The notes under the pieces were generated by a model. The model saw only the letters and a list, made by a program, of their open reading frames with translations, searched no databases and was not told the DNA's origin. Below, one piece after another: positions 52,911-61,425 of a stretch of DNA of 64,000 nucleotides. Position 1 is the first letter of the stretch. Every line of letters starts with the position of its first letter. Position numbers and translations under genes: made by a program. The DNA comes from an uncultured Saprospiraceae bacterium (GTDB lineage: Bacteria; Bacteroidota; Bacteroidia; Chitinophagales; Saprospiraceae), in assembly GCA_937959115.1 (NCBI GenBank), contig CALGAW010000005.1, positions 160,978 through 224,977 of the forward strand, written 5' to 3'.

Positions 52911-53459
52911 ATGAATAAGAAAATAGAAAAAAGTATCAGCAAATTTCTAAGCCTGGTACTCAGACACAAGCCCGAAGTGATCGGACTCAACCTAGATGAA
53001 CAAGGCTGGGTGCCAACAGAAGAACTGATTTCCAAATACAACGCTAATCGGCATTTCCCTATCACATTCGAAGAATTGGACTATGTTGTTCAACACAACA
53101 ACAAAAAAAGATTTGCCTTTAACGAAGACAATTCCAAAATCAGAGCAAGTCAAGGGCATTCCCTAGAAATCAAGCTCAACTACGACCCTCTTGAGCCACC
53201 AGAATTCCTGTATCACGGCACCGCTCTAAAATTCCTAACGAGCATTGAGAAAACTGGCATTGAGAAACGAAATCGACACCATGTTCACCTTTCAGCAAAC
53301 CTAGATACGGCACTAAACGTAGGTTCAAGACATGGGAAGCCAGTAATTTTGAAAATCAGCGCCCAGAAAATGCATGCTGATGGACACCAGTTTTTTTGTT
53401 CTGAAAATGAGGTGTGGTTGACGGAAGGAGTTCCTGTGGAATATTTTGAAGTAGATTAA
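52911..53459 (+). CDS. kptA: RNA 2'-phosphotransferase (Tpt1/KptA family)
   Basis: A 182-residue enzyme that transfers an RNA 2'-phosphate to NAD, releasing nicotinamide and ADP-ribose 1'',2''-cyclic phosphate. Family motifs are FLSLVLRHKPEVIGLNLDEQ (N-terminal Arg-His), IRASQGHS, LYHGTALKFL, the RHHVHLS strand and VGSRHGKPVIL, with the catalytic Arg/His set in place. Bacteria lack the eukaryotic tRNA splicing that makes 2'-phosphates, so the natural substrate is unclear; some relatives ADP-ribosylate RNA or DNA ends. Length matches bacterial KptA. It is monocistronic and converges with the CotH-like gene. Confidence 0.93.
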   Translation: MNKKIEKSISKFLSLVLRHKPEVIGLNLDEQGWVPTEELISKYNANRHFPITFEELDYVVQHNNKKRFAFNEDNSKIRASQGHSLEIKLNYDPLEPPEFLYHGTALKFLTSIEKTGIEKRNRHHVHLSANLDTALNVGSRHGKPVILKISAQKMHADGHQFFCSENEVWLTEGVPVEYFEVD

Positions 53460-53492
53460 TCAAGGAAAAAGTATCTCCATTACGATTTCCGC

Positions 53493-55805
53493 TTACCGAA
53501 AATGATACCGATTCTTATAAATCACAGTCACCAGCAAATACATCAATACAACGCCCAGCAGCCCAAACAACAAATAACGGTTGGCCCGCCACTGCTTCAA
53601 AGTGCTTTCTAGATAAGTTGGATTTGGGTTACCAGGTGTTCCCAGTCCTGTCTTTAGGTGCCAGTTTTCTAGATCTTCATTTGCCAAGTCTGGATGAATT
53701 AAGCTAATTGTAAACACAGAATCAAGTGGCTCCAGCTTATAATAAACACTGTCTATAAGTGCACCGTCATCAGAAAACAGTTGTAATCGTTCACTTTTTT
53801 TGCTAAGCCCAAAAGAGAAATTACCAATCACATGCTTAATTTCAGGAAAATGCTCACGCACGGCAACGGAGTCTTGACAGACCACTAAAAATTCGTTGGG
53901 TCCTAGTAGAATAGAAGGCAAAACAAACTCTTTTTTTGTTTCTAGAAAATACCAGCCACCTAGACTCACTGCCTCATTTGTCGTGTTATACAGCTCTACC
54001 CAATCGCCAATAATGTTGTTGTTGCAACTCACTTCATTAAATAGAATTTTCTGCACCATCGGGTGACTAGAAGACTCAAACACTGCACGTATGTTAGTGG
54101 AGTCCGTCTTTAGGTTGACACGGATAGATTTATTCGTATTGTTTTCAGAAAGGCCTTCCCAGTGCGAAAAACGATATCCAAATGCAGGTTTTGCCTCAAG
54201 TGATATGGGAATATCTTCATAATATAACCCTTCAAACGCTTTTGCTTTTAGCTCAACATGCTCATTCAATATCACTTTACCTCCTTGAGATTCCTCTATA
54301 CTCAACCACATTTCCTTGCCTGGTTTAAATCGTTTTTCTAGGAACCCTCGCATATATTCTGGGCGTTTTTTAGCAAAATTTTCAATGCGTAGCAAATGCC
54401 TCTTATATCTTGAATTACTTAAATTCCACCGATCAATATGCCGTGGCATTTCCTCTGTATACATGTCGGTCAACTCATAGAGCGTTTTAATCATATGGTC
54501 TGACTTAAACCGTGTATTCATATGATCCATAAATCGATTGACGAAGTAATCTCTATAATTCGCGTTCTTCAATAAATTCCGCAAAATGACGGTGCTCCAA
54601 GGAGGGTTTGGCCATTCTGGTCCATCAGGGCGCGTAAAGAAGGCAAGTGTATTTCGCTTGTAGGCTTGTGGTTTATGGAGACCAAAGCCGTAGTCGGTGT
54701 CATACAATATCCAACGCCATTTCCCTTCCTTGCCATTAGGGCGCCAGTACTTTACATTACCACCTGCATCTGTATTGTCAACAAAAATTTGAATGATTTG
54801 AAGATCAGTGAAGTTCTGGAGATCGATCATTTCACTTACCTTTTCAAGGTGTTTATCTTTTTTAAGGTCGTTTTTTTCCAAGTACCGCAACATCTTCACA
54901 TACTCTGCATTTGTGCCACGTCGTGCAACTCCCTTATGTTCTAGGATACTTATGCTATCCTTGTGAGCGGAAGTATTGGTTTGAATGAAGTAACGGTTGA
55001 TCTTTTCTCTAAGGTTGTAAATGCCCCAGTATTCTCCATTAATAAAGACTCTACATGGTTGATATCCTTGCTTTTCAATGTCAATGTCTTGGCACAAGGT
55101 ATTGGTTAATAAATCACGAATCCTTGCTTTACCCCAGTCGCTTCCTGCATTTCGAAGTACGAGGTATTTGTATTTTTTATGCTCTTTATTCGGCAAGATT
55201 GGATGTCGTATTCTAGTTGGTCCGTATCGTCCTCTTGTGATAATACTCATCGACTTTTGTGGAAACAGCCTACTCATACCGCCAAAAATCCGAAACCCAG
55301 TATTCCCAGTAAAAATGCGCTGCCCATCCTGTAAAAATATTTCTGTATGGGTGATGATTTCTGCTCTAGACCAAAAATTAGCGCCACGATGAGGTAGTAA
55401 GGAGTCTGCTTTATATCCCATTTCGAACAGTCCGTATTCTTCATCAAACAGATATTTGGGCTTTATGGCTAGAGAAACGCTGATCAATTTGCCAGGGTCT
55501 TCAATCAAGTAGGTGCTGGTAACGACTTGACTCCGTTCCTCTCCTTTTCTCGCATAGGCTCTGAGCACTGTGTTCTTAGTTATTGATATCGGTTGGTTTT
55601 TGTAGGGGGACGAAAGTCGATTAGGTGGAGAACCATCGAGCGTGTAATAGATTTTAGCATCGGGATCTGTTGCTGAAATACTAACCTCTATTGGTTTATC
55701 ATAAAACCCAGCGGACCTGCTTAAACGAGTTGCTAGTCTTGGACTCTGACCGAACAAGTCAAGACCAACTAGTAGGATTACAATAAAAAAGGCATATTTA
55801 TTCAT
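53493..55805 (-). CDS. CotH-kinase/lamin-tail surface protein with C-terminal membrane anchor
   Basis: A 770-residue exported protein. After a signal peptide comes a chitobiase-type beta module (about 25-100; YYTLDGSPPN...ITKNTVLRAYARKGEE), then a CotH kinase-like domain (about 115-480) with RWILYDTDYGFGL and FRIFGGMSRLFPQKS, a stretch with ALEAKPAFGYRFSHWEG, and a lamin-tail domain (about 585-690) with ILFNEVSCNNN and GDWVELYNTTNE. The last ~25 residues are a hydrophobic helix LFGLLGVVLMYLLVTVIY with a basic tail, in place of the T9SS sorting domain that many Bacteroidota CotH proteins have. CotH in spores phosphorylates coat proteins; here an envelope or extracellular role is likely. No neighbours suggest a substrate. 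Confidence 0.85.
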   Translation of the reverse strand: MNKYAFFIVILLVGLDLFGQSPRLATRLSRSAGFYDKPIEVSISATDPDAKIYYTLDGSPPNRLSSPYKNQPISITKNTVLRAYARKGEERSQVVTSTYLIEDPGKLISVSLAIKPKYLFDEEYGLFEMGYKADSLLPHRGANFWSRAEIITHTEIFLQDGQRIFTGNTGFRIFGGMSRLFPQKSMSIITRGRYGPTRIRHPILPNKEHKKYKYLVLRNAGSDWGKARIRDLLTNTLCQDIDIEKQGYQPCRVFINGEYWGIYNLREKINRYFIQTNTSAHKDSISILEHKGVARRGTNAEYVKMLRYLEKNDLKKDKHLEKVSEMIDLQNFTDLQIIQIFVDNTDAGGNVKYWRPNGKEGKWRWILYDTDYGFGLHKPQAYKRNTLAFFTRPDGPEWPNPPWSTVILRNLLKNANYRDYFVNRFMDHMNTRFKSDHMIKTLYELTDMYTEEMPRHIDRWNLSNSRYKRHLLRIENFAKKRPEYMRGFLEKRFKPGKEMWLSIEESQGGKVILNEHVELKAKAFEGLYYEDIPISLEAKPAFGYRFSHWEGLSENNTNKSIRVNLKTDSTNIRAVFESSSHPMVQKILFNEVSCNNNIIGDWVELYNTTNEAVSLGGWYFLETKKEFVLPSILLGPNEFLVVCQDSVAVREHFPEIKHVIGNFSFGLSKKSERLQLFSDDGALIDSVYYKLEPLDSVFTISLIHPDLANEDLENWHLKTGLGTPGNPNPTYLESTLKQWRANRYLLFGLLGVVLMYLLVTVIYKNRYHFR

Positions 55806-56004
55806 TCAACTGCATCATTAAGATGTTTTACCTACACAAGCCAATTAGCAGTGTATTATGCGGCTTTGCTTCATAAAGTTATCTTAAAATTCAGTTATTT
55901 GAAATAATTATACTTAAAATTGTGTCTAGGAAGGAGAAATGATTCAAGAATCCACGTTGAAACGTAAATAATATCTTGATTCTATTTCCATCATCAATTT
56001 GAAA

Positions 56005-56916
56005 ATGCCAGAAATCGAAACAAACGGATTTGAAAAACGATATCCAGCAAAGCTTTTGCTGTTTGGTGAATACGCAGTTATTCATGGTGCTAAGGCATTG
56101 GCAATACCCTACAACCGCTTCTATGGGCAATGGAGTATATCCGAAACGCCAAACCAATCAAACATTACTTTAGAAAAGTTTGGGAAGTTTCTTGCTGCTC
56201 AGGAGTCCATTTGCAAGTTTATAGATGTAAATCGATTGATTGCTGATGTGCAAGAGGGGCTTTATTTTAATTCCTCGATTCCTGAGGGGTATGGAATGGG
56301 AAGTTCAGGGGCGCTGTGTGCTGGGATTTATGATCGGTATGTGCTCGGAGGCCGCGTGACTGATTTTGGTGCACTGCAAGGTGTTTTTCGATTGCTTGAG
56401 TCTTATTTCCATGGAGCTGGTTCTGGATTTGATCCGTTGGTCTGTTATCTCAATCGGGTTATCGTGAAGGCTGGTCAAGAGATTCGGGAGGGACAGGTTC
56501 CGCAATTCAAGGATACTGGGGGCGCTATTTTTATCTTGGATACGCGGATTCCTAGGCAAACTGCTCCGCTGGTTCAGTTATTCAATGAAAAATGCTTAAA
56601 TAGGGATTATCTTAACACGATTAATAATGCACTAATTCCTAGTAACAATAATACGATTGAAGCGTATTTAAACGTTGATGCAGCACTCTTGTATGAAAGT
56701 TGGAAACAAGTATCTTTGATTCAATATCACAATTTTATTGAAATGATTCCTAGCGTATTTCGGGAGATTTGGTTGGGTGGAACAAATAATGAACATTACT
56801 GTTTAAAATTATGTGGTGCTGGTGGAGGAGGTTTTTTACTTGGGATTACAAAAAATTACAATCTGACAAAAAGTGTATTAAAAGATTGGAACATGACAAT
56901 TTTACATGAGATTTAG
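56005..56916 (+). CDS. GHMP kinase, mevalonate kinase-like
   Basis: A 303-residue GHMP-family small-molecule kinase from the ATG at 56005; a TTG two codons upstream is less likely. It shows the start YPAKLLLFGEYAVIHGAKAL, the ATP-binding glycine loop PEGYGMGSSGALCAGIYDR (about 96-110) and the C-terminal motif KLCGAGGGGFLLGI. These fit mevalonate kinase or the closely related mevalonate-pathway kinases used for isoprenoid synthesis in many Flavobacteria-like lineages. No other mevalonate gene is adjacent, so the substrate is inferred from family resemblance. Confidence 0.8.
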   Translation: MPEIETNGFEKRYPAKLLLFGEYAVIHGAKALAIPYNRFYGQWSISETPNQSNITLEKFGKFLAAQESICKFIDVNRLIADVQEGLYFNSSIPEGYGMGSSGALCAGIYDRYVLGGRVTDFGALQGVFRLLESYFHGAGSGFDPLVCYLNRVIVKAGQEIREGQVPQFKDTGGAIFILDTRIPRQTAPLVQLFNEKCLNRDYLNTINNALIPSNNNTIEAYLNVDAALLYESWKQVSLIQYHNFIEMIPSVFREIWLGGTNNEHYCLKLCGAGGGGFLLGITKNYNLTKSVLKDWNMTILHEI

Positions 56917-57078
56917 TGTTATTTAATCATAAATCGTCCATCTTGAGGCATAAAAATCGTTAGGAATAATTTTTGGGATGAAAAAAGTACCAGTTTGTCG
57001 ATATAGATTGATTTAATTTTATGATTTTTTTTACTTTTGATAAACTTTGCACTTCCGTTATAGTGAAAACAATATTAA

Positions 57079-57843
57079 ATGAAGGATAAAACATCTGCTG
57101 GACTATTGGCACTTTTCTTAGGCCCTTTAGGTGTTCATAGGTTTTACCTAGGACAGCCAGGTTTAGGAATTGCATATTTGATTTTTTGTTGGTTCCCAAT
57201 TGTCTGGCTAATTGCCTTTATAGATGCTATACTCTTGTTTACTATGGATGATGAAGTATTTGATGTAAAATACAATAGATCAAGACGTCAGACTCAAAAT
57301 AGAAGGCAAACAAATAATCGACCTTCATACCATCGTCAACATAAGACCAATAGGGATTTTAATCAAAATAAAAAAGTTCAAAATAACGCTAGAAATCTAA
57401 ATAATCCTTATCGGGAAAAAGCGATTAAAAATTATCAGGATTACGATTTTAAAGAAGCAATTAAGCATTTTAAGAAATCGTTGGAAATTAATTCTAATGA
57501 TAAAAATGTCCATTTTATTCTAGCTTGCTGCTATTCGTTGACAGAAAAAACGTCTGAGTCTTTGTTTCACTTAAGTAAAGCAATTGAACAAGGGTTTAAT
57601 GATTTTGAAAAAATCAATTCACATGATGCGCTTGCCTACCTGAGAATTCAACCTGAATATGAGGGCTTTAAGGAAAAGGGATATCAAATGAATAAGAAAA
57701 TTGAAGCACCTGTCCAAGAAGAAGAACGCTTGTTAGATGATGTGATCTTGACAAAGATCCAGAGATTAGGAGAGTTACGAGAAAAAGGGTTCCTTACGAA
57801 TGAAGAGTTTGAGTCAGAAAAGAGGAAGTTATTAAAACACTAA
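57079..57843 (+). CDS. TM2 domain protein with TPR-like and SHOCT segments
   Basis: A 254-residue membrane protein. Residues 6-60 form a TM2 domain of two helices (LALFLGPLGVHRFYLGQPGL, then WFPIVWLIAFIDAILLFTMD). A long Arg/Asn/Gln-rich linker follows (about 70-110), then a TPR-like helical repeat with YDFKEAIKHFKKSLEINSND and a C-terminal SHOCT-like segment (ILTKIQRLGELREKGFLTNE). TM2 and SHOCT modules are common in small bacterial membrane proteins of unknown role; the combination with TPRs suggests a scaffold. It is a single gene with a 162-base upstream gap. Confidence 0.8.
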   Translation: MKDKTSAGLLALFLGPLGVHRFYLGQPGLGIAYLIFCWFPIVWLIAFIDAILLFTMDDEVFDVKYNRSRRQTQNRRQTNNRPSYHRQHKTNRDFNQNKKVQNNARNLNNPYREKAIKNYQDYDFKEAIKHFKKSLEINSNDKNVHFILACCYSLTEKTSESLFHLSKAIEQGFNDFEKINSHDALAYLRIQPEYEGFKEKGYQMNKKIEAPVQEEERLLDDVILTKIQRLGELREKGFLTNEEFESEKRKLLKH

Positions 57844-58070
57844 TCAATTGCTTAGCCCCTCTGTTTCGTAGAAGCTGTTGAAGGTTTAACCAAATGAAGA
57901 TTGAAGCATTCGTAAACCATTGTTAATTTAATTCTTAAACTGTCACAATTATCACACCTCTATAATTCAATATTATTCAAGAATTTGTAAATTTGCGAGA
58001 AGTGACAAAAAATAGGTCACTCGTCAAACTTATGTATTTCATTTATTCATTATAAAATTAATTTAACACA

Positions 58071-58553
58071 ATGGGATTATTTTCATTTCTTAAGAACGCT
58101 GGGGCAAAATTAACAGGTCGTAAAACAGATGCAGAAAAAGCAGAAGCTGCTGATGTGTCAAAAGAACAATTGATGACCAACCTAATCACTAATTTAGGAT
58201 TACCAATTGACTATTTAAATATAAATGTAGAAGGAGAAAAAGTATCTGTTTCAGGTACAACTGCTTCTAATGCAGTTAGAGAAAAAGTGATTCTTGCTTT
58301 GGGTAACATCGAAGGAATTGCTGAAGTAGAAGACAACATTGAAGTAAACGCTCCTGCTGAAGAAGAGATCGCAGTAGCCGCAGCTACTTTTTACACAGTT
58401 GCTAAAGGTGACACTTTAGGCAAAATCGCCAAAGAACATTACGGGAATGCAATGAAATACCCAGTAATCTTCGAAGCGAACCGACCTATGTTGGAACACC
58501 CTGACAGAATCTATCCTGGACAGGTTTTACGTATTCCACCTTTAGATGCATAA
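58071..58553 (+). CDS. BON- and LysM-domain protein (YgaU-like)
   Basis: A 160-residue protein with a BON-like part (about 28-98: LNINVEGEKVSVSGTTASNA to GIAEVEDNIEV) and a LysM domain at the C-terminus (about 108-158: YTVAKGDTLGKIAKEHYGNA, with PVIFEANRPMLEHPDRIYPG). This is the YgaU/LysM-BON plan: BON for lipid or envelope association, LysM for peptidoglycan. No signal peptide is visible, as is usual in the family. An AGTGAC-N9-GTCACT dyad lies at 58001-58021, 50 bases before the start. A minisatellite follows the stop. Confidence 0.9.
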   Translation: MGLFSFLKNAGAKLTGRKTDAEKAEAADVSKEQLMTNLITNLGLPIDYLNINVEGEKVSVSGTTASNAVREKVILALGNIEGIAEVEDNIEVNAPAEEEIAVAAATFYTVAKGDTLGKIAKEHYGNAMKYPVIFEANRPMLEHPDRIYPGQVLRIPPLDA

Positions 58554-58617
58554 TATCTAGAAAATTTCGTAAGAATTATACAGCGGGCAGTCAGAAGATT
58601 GTTCGCTTTTTTATTTT

Positions 58618-58708
58618 AGAAGACGGGAGTAGAAAGAAAATTCACGAAAAGACGGGACTAGAAAGAAAGAAAATTCACGAAAAGACGGGACTAGAAAGAA
58701 AATTCATG
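58618..58708 (+). repeat. Three-unit minisatellite between convergent genes
   Basis: Units of 29, 33 and 29 bases at 58618-58646, 58647-58679 and 58680-58708, each with the core AAGACGGGA, TAGAAAGAAA and ATTCA. The middle unit carries an additional GAAA. It lies in the 163-base gap after the LysM gene and before the end of the KdsC-like gene. Confidence 0.8.
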
Positions 58709-58715
58709 AATTTTC
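58698..58715. terminator. 18-bp perfect palindrome, possible bidirectional terminator
   Basis: GAAAATTCATGAATTTTC is a perfect palindrome at the end of the last minisatellite unit and one base before the stop codon of the convergent KdsC-like gene. It could terminate or stabilise transcripts from both sides, but there is no loop or U-run, so the call is tentative. Confidence 0.35.
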
Positions 58716-58716
58716 T

Positions 58717-59352
58717 CTACAGCCATCCATCCATAAATTCCCGAACACAGCCTTTTCCTCCTTCACGGGTCAGCACTACATCCACTAAATTTTTGATTTC
58801 CTCCATCCCATCTGACGGACAAGCAGACAAACCGACTTCAGCCAACACCGAACGGTCATTCACGTCATCTCCAATCATCGCCACTTCAGTCAATTGGATG
58901 CCAAGCTCACCGCACAAACCCTTCAAGGTCTCTAGCTTAGGCGCACGACTTGCATATACATGCTGAATGCCCAAATGAGCGGCCCGAGTACGAATCAGAT
59001 TAATGTTTTTTCCAGAACTGATAATGGCAATCTGACCGCCATCCTGGATGTAATGAATAATGCTCATGCCGTCCTTCGCATTAAACTTCTTAAACTCGTT
59101 TACAGGATCGAGCTCACTATAATACATTCCGCCATCTGTCAATACCCCATCCACATCAAGTACCAATAGTTTTATTGGATGTGCCAATAAGCGCTCGGCT
59201 TGCGCTTGATAATCCTTCTTGAGTAGGCTGTCAATAGAAATCCCTAACTGATCAGCCCAGGCAATCAATTGGTTGTAAGGGTTACTGTCTTCTAGGTTTA
59301 ATTGTTGCCCCTTAGAAGCAAAATAAGCGAGATTTTTGTCTAAATAGTTCAT
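58717..59352 (-). CDS. KdsC-like HAD phosphatase
   Basis: A 211-residue HAD phosphatase of the KDO-8-phosphate phosphatase type. The core has DVDGVLTDGGMYYS with both catalytic Asp, ISSGKNINLIRTRAAHLGI, and the metal-binding GDDVNDRSVLAEVGLSACPS, ending LTREGGKGCVREFMDGWL. The first ~55 residues are an extension that is not part of the HAD core. The gene overlaps the DAHP synthase gene by one base (TAATG), so they are coupled. In Kdo synthesis such enzymes act after KDO-8-P synthase. Here the partner is DAHP synthase-like, so the substrate could be another 3-deoxy-sugar phosphate. Confidence 0.85.
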   Translation of the reverse strand: MNYLDKNLAYFASKGQQLNLEDSNPYNQLIAWADQLGISIDSLLKKDYQAQAERLLAHPIKLLVLDVDGVLTDGGMYYSELDPVNEFKKFNAKDGMSIIHYIQDGGQIAIISSGKNINLIRTRAAHLGIQHVYASRAPKLETLKGLCGELGIQLTEVAMIGDDVNDRSVLAEVGLSACPSDGMEEIKNLVDVVLTREGGKGCVREFMDGWL

Positions 59353-60353
59353 TAGATAATCGTTCTTCCTACTGATTTTGCGACTGCCCCTAAACTGTGA
59401 TACAGCTCAGTGAATTCCGCATGATTTAATTGCTGTGCCGCATCTGATTTCGCTACTTCAGGTATTGGATGCACCTCTATTATCAATCCGTCAATACCCA
59501 TAGCTGTGCAGGCACGTGTCAGATCAGCGATTCCATATCGATAGCCCATCGCATGACTAGGATCAAGAATGATGGGTAAGTTAGTATACTCTTTTAAAAA
59601 TGCCACACCACACAAGTCAAGTGTAAACCGAGTTTTGGTTTCAAATGTTCGGATCCCTCGTTCACATAAGATGACATCTGAGTTTCCACCTGACAAAACA
59701 AATTCTGCCGCTTGCACAAACTCTTGTAATGTGGTTCCAAATCCTCGCTTGATCATCACTGGTTTTCTAGCAGCACCACAGGCTTTCAGGATACCATGGT
59801 CGTACATCGCTTTTGCTCCGATTTGTATGATGTCGGTATATTCGATGACATCCGCTACGTGTGTTGCATCGCGCACCTCAGTGATAATCGAAAATCCATG
59901 GGCCGTTCTAGCATCTGCAAGCATCTTCAATCCTTCAATTCCCAATCCTTGAAAGCTGTAGGGAGATGTTCTCGGCTTGTAACAGCCACCACGCATTACT
60001 CCGACGCTCAGCTTATTTAAAAGGGTTGCAGTTTGATCTATTTGCTTCACATCCTCTACCGAGCATGGTCCGGCGATCATTACTGTGTTTCCTGTCGTTC
60101 CACCAATGGTTTTCCCATTGCCAAGATCAATTTTTCTAGTGGTAGATTTATAGGATCTACTTGCAAGTTGGATATCGGTATCCATCACGTGCTCTTGTTC
60201 AATAAATTCCTTGAACTCACTTGATACTTCCTTAACTTTTGAAGAAGTCACCAAGCAAAATCGGTCCCCATCTTGTACTACAATTCCATTTACCCGTTTG
60301 CCTAAATCGTTTGCTTTATCTGCTGAAACAGTTGGCTTTAACTCTAATATCAT
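59352..60353 (-). CDS. aroF: 3-deoxy-7-phosphoheptulonate (DAHP) synthase, type I-beta-like
   Basis: A 333-residue enzyme of the DAHP/KDO-8-P synthase superfamily, with an N-terminal ferredoxin-like extension of about 80 residues as found in type I-beta DAHP synthases. Motifs are MIAGPCSVED, RGGCYKPRTSPYSFQGLG, MIKRGFGTTLQEFVQAAEFV, ILCERGIRTFET and ILDPSHAMGYR. DAHP synthase condenses PEP and erythrose 4-phosphate at the entry to aromatic amino acid synthesis. It overlaps a downstream KdsC-like phosphatase and an upstream epimerase-CBS gene, an unusual setting that leaves open a second 3-deoxy-sugar role. Confidence 0.9.
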   Translation of the reverse strand: MILELKPTVSADKANDLGKRVNGIVVQDGDRFCLVTSSKVKEVSSEFKEFIEQEHVMDTDIQLASRSYKSTTRKIDLGNGKTIGGTTGNTVMIAGPCSVEDVKQIDQTATLLNKLSVGVMRGGCYKPRTSPYSFQGLGIEGLKMLADARTAHGFSIITEVRDATHVADVIEYTDIIQIGAKAMYDHGILKACGAARKPVMIKRGFGTTLQEFVQAAEFVLSGGNSDVILCERGIRTFETKTRFTLDLCGVAFLKEYTNLPIILDPSHAMGYRYGIADLTRACTAMGIDGLIIEVHPIPEVAKSDAAQQLNHAEFTELYHSLGAVAKSVGRTII

Positions 60354-61354
60354 AATTCTCCTTTGATCAAATTAAAAAACGTAATCGCACCTGCTATCCG
60401 ATTGCTGCTATCTGTTACTGGCAGGTAATTAATTGGTATTTTCTGTGTTTTGATTTGCAATAGCATTTCCTTTACTGAGCAACTTGAAAGCATCTTTACT
60501 GGATTTGTATTGATTAGGCTTTCAACTGCAATACTATTTAAGTTTTGGATGTTTCGAATCAACCCTTTTCTCAGGTCTGCATTGCTGATGATTCCTTTCA
60601 GGTTGCCTTGCTGGTCCGCCATCATCACAAAGCCAAGTTGGTATTGGTCTAGTCCGTTTAAAACTGCTTGCAGATCGCTGTCTTCTTTTAAAATAGGGCA
60701 TTCATCCGCAGGAATCATAATATCCTCTACGGTAAACTGACTATCAAAATTCTGCCCCTTCAAATTAAGCATGGCAGCACCCAGATAGTCTGATTTAAAT
60801 AGATATGAGCCAGACACAGAGGCAAACACACCCATATTTCGTAGAATAAATGAGATCTCTGCATTCACACCACCATCTACATGTATTTTTTTGTCTGGAA
60901 ACAGTTTTCTAAACGCTCGTACCTTTCCAAAGTTGGATTTATTGAACGTTCCGCCACTTTGCCCTGGCGTTGTTGCCATAATCAGTACAAAGTCAAATTG
61001 ATCTTGCTGTTCACCGAATACAGAAACGGGGGTTTCTGAGGTAAATGCCAAGCCTTTCTTACCTGTAATGTCTTGAGGAATATCAATTGGCTCGGTTAAG
61101 TTTTCGTATTGAAAAGTCAGGAACTCTACTGGGTGTTCTCTTAGAAGCGGGTAGTATTTTTCTGGTTGATCCGAGATAATGTGTAGATCAATTGGCTTAT
61201 TGCTCAATTTTCTGATGGCACTGATATCCTCAAACACATTCGGGTTGTCATTACAATCAACATGAAAGAAATCGATCCCATGCTCATGCAGCATCGTTAC
61301 AGTTTCCTGCAATGATTTTTGTTTTTGTGAATATATAGATGCGGAAATTTTCAT
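60350..61354 (-). CDS. Ribulose-phosphate 3-epimerase-like barrel fused to tandem CBS domains
   Basis: A 334-residue fusion from the ATG at 61354 (MKISASIYSQ), rather than the ATG 11 codons upstream. Residues 1-205 are an RPE-type TIM barrel. The active-site pieces are intact: SASIYS, FHVDCND (the metal His and Asp), DLHIIS, the loop IMATTPGQSGGTF and HVDGGV. Residues 210-330 hold two CBS modules (VEDIMIPADECPIL and ESLINTNPVKML), which usually bind adenosine nucleotides. KdsD/KpsF isomerases of Kdo synthesis also end in CBS pairs, but on a SIS domain. The gene overlaps DAHP synthase by four bases (ATGA), so the product may supply or regulate that pathway. Confidence 0.85.
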   Translation of the reverse strand: MKISASIYSQKQKSLQETVTMLHEHGIDFFHVDCNDNPNVFEDISAIRKLSNKPIDLHIISDQPEKYYPLLREHPVEFLTFQYENLTEPIDIPQDITGKKGLAFTSETPVSVFGEQQDQFDFVLIMATTPGQSGGTFNKSNFGKVRAFRKLFPDKKIHVDGGVNAEISFILRNMGVFASVSGSYLFKSDYLGAAMLNLKGQNFDSQFTVEDIMIPADECPILKEDSDLQAVLNGLDQYQLGFVMMADQQGNLKGIISNADLRKGLIRNIQNLNSIAVESLINTNPVKMLSSCSVKEMLLQIKTQKIPINYLPVTDSSNRIAGAITFFNLIKGEL

Positions 61355-61425
61355 AATTAGCAGTGCAAAGATAGTTTTTCCCTTCAATTAAGCCGAACAT
61401 TATTGATCAAGTGTAATATCAGAAC

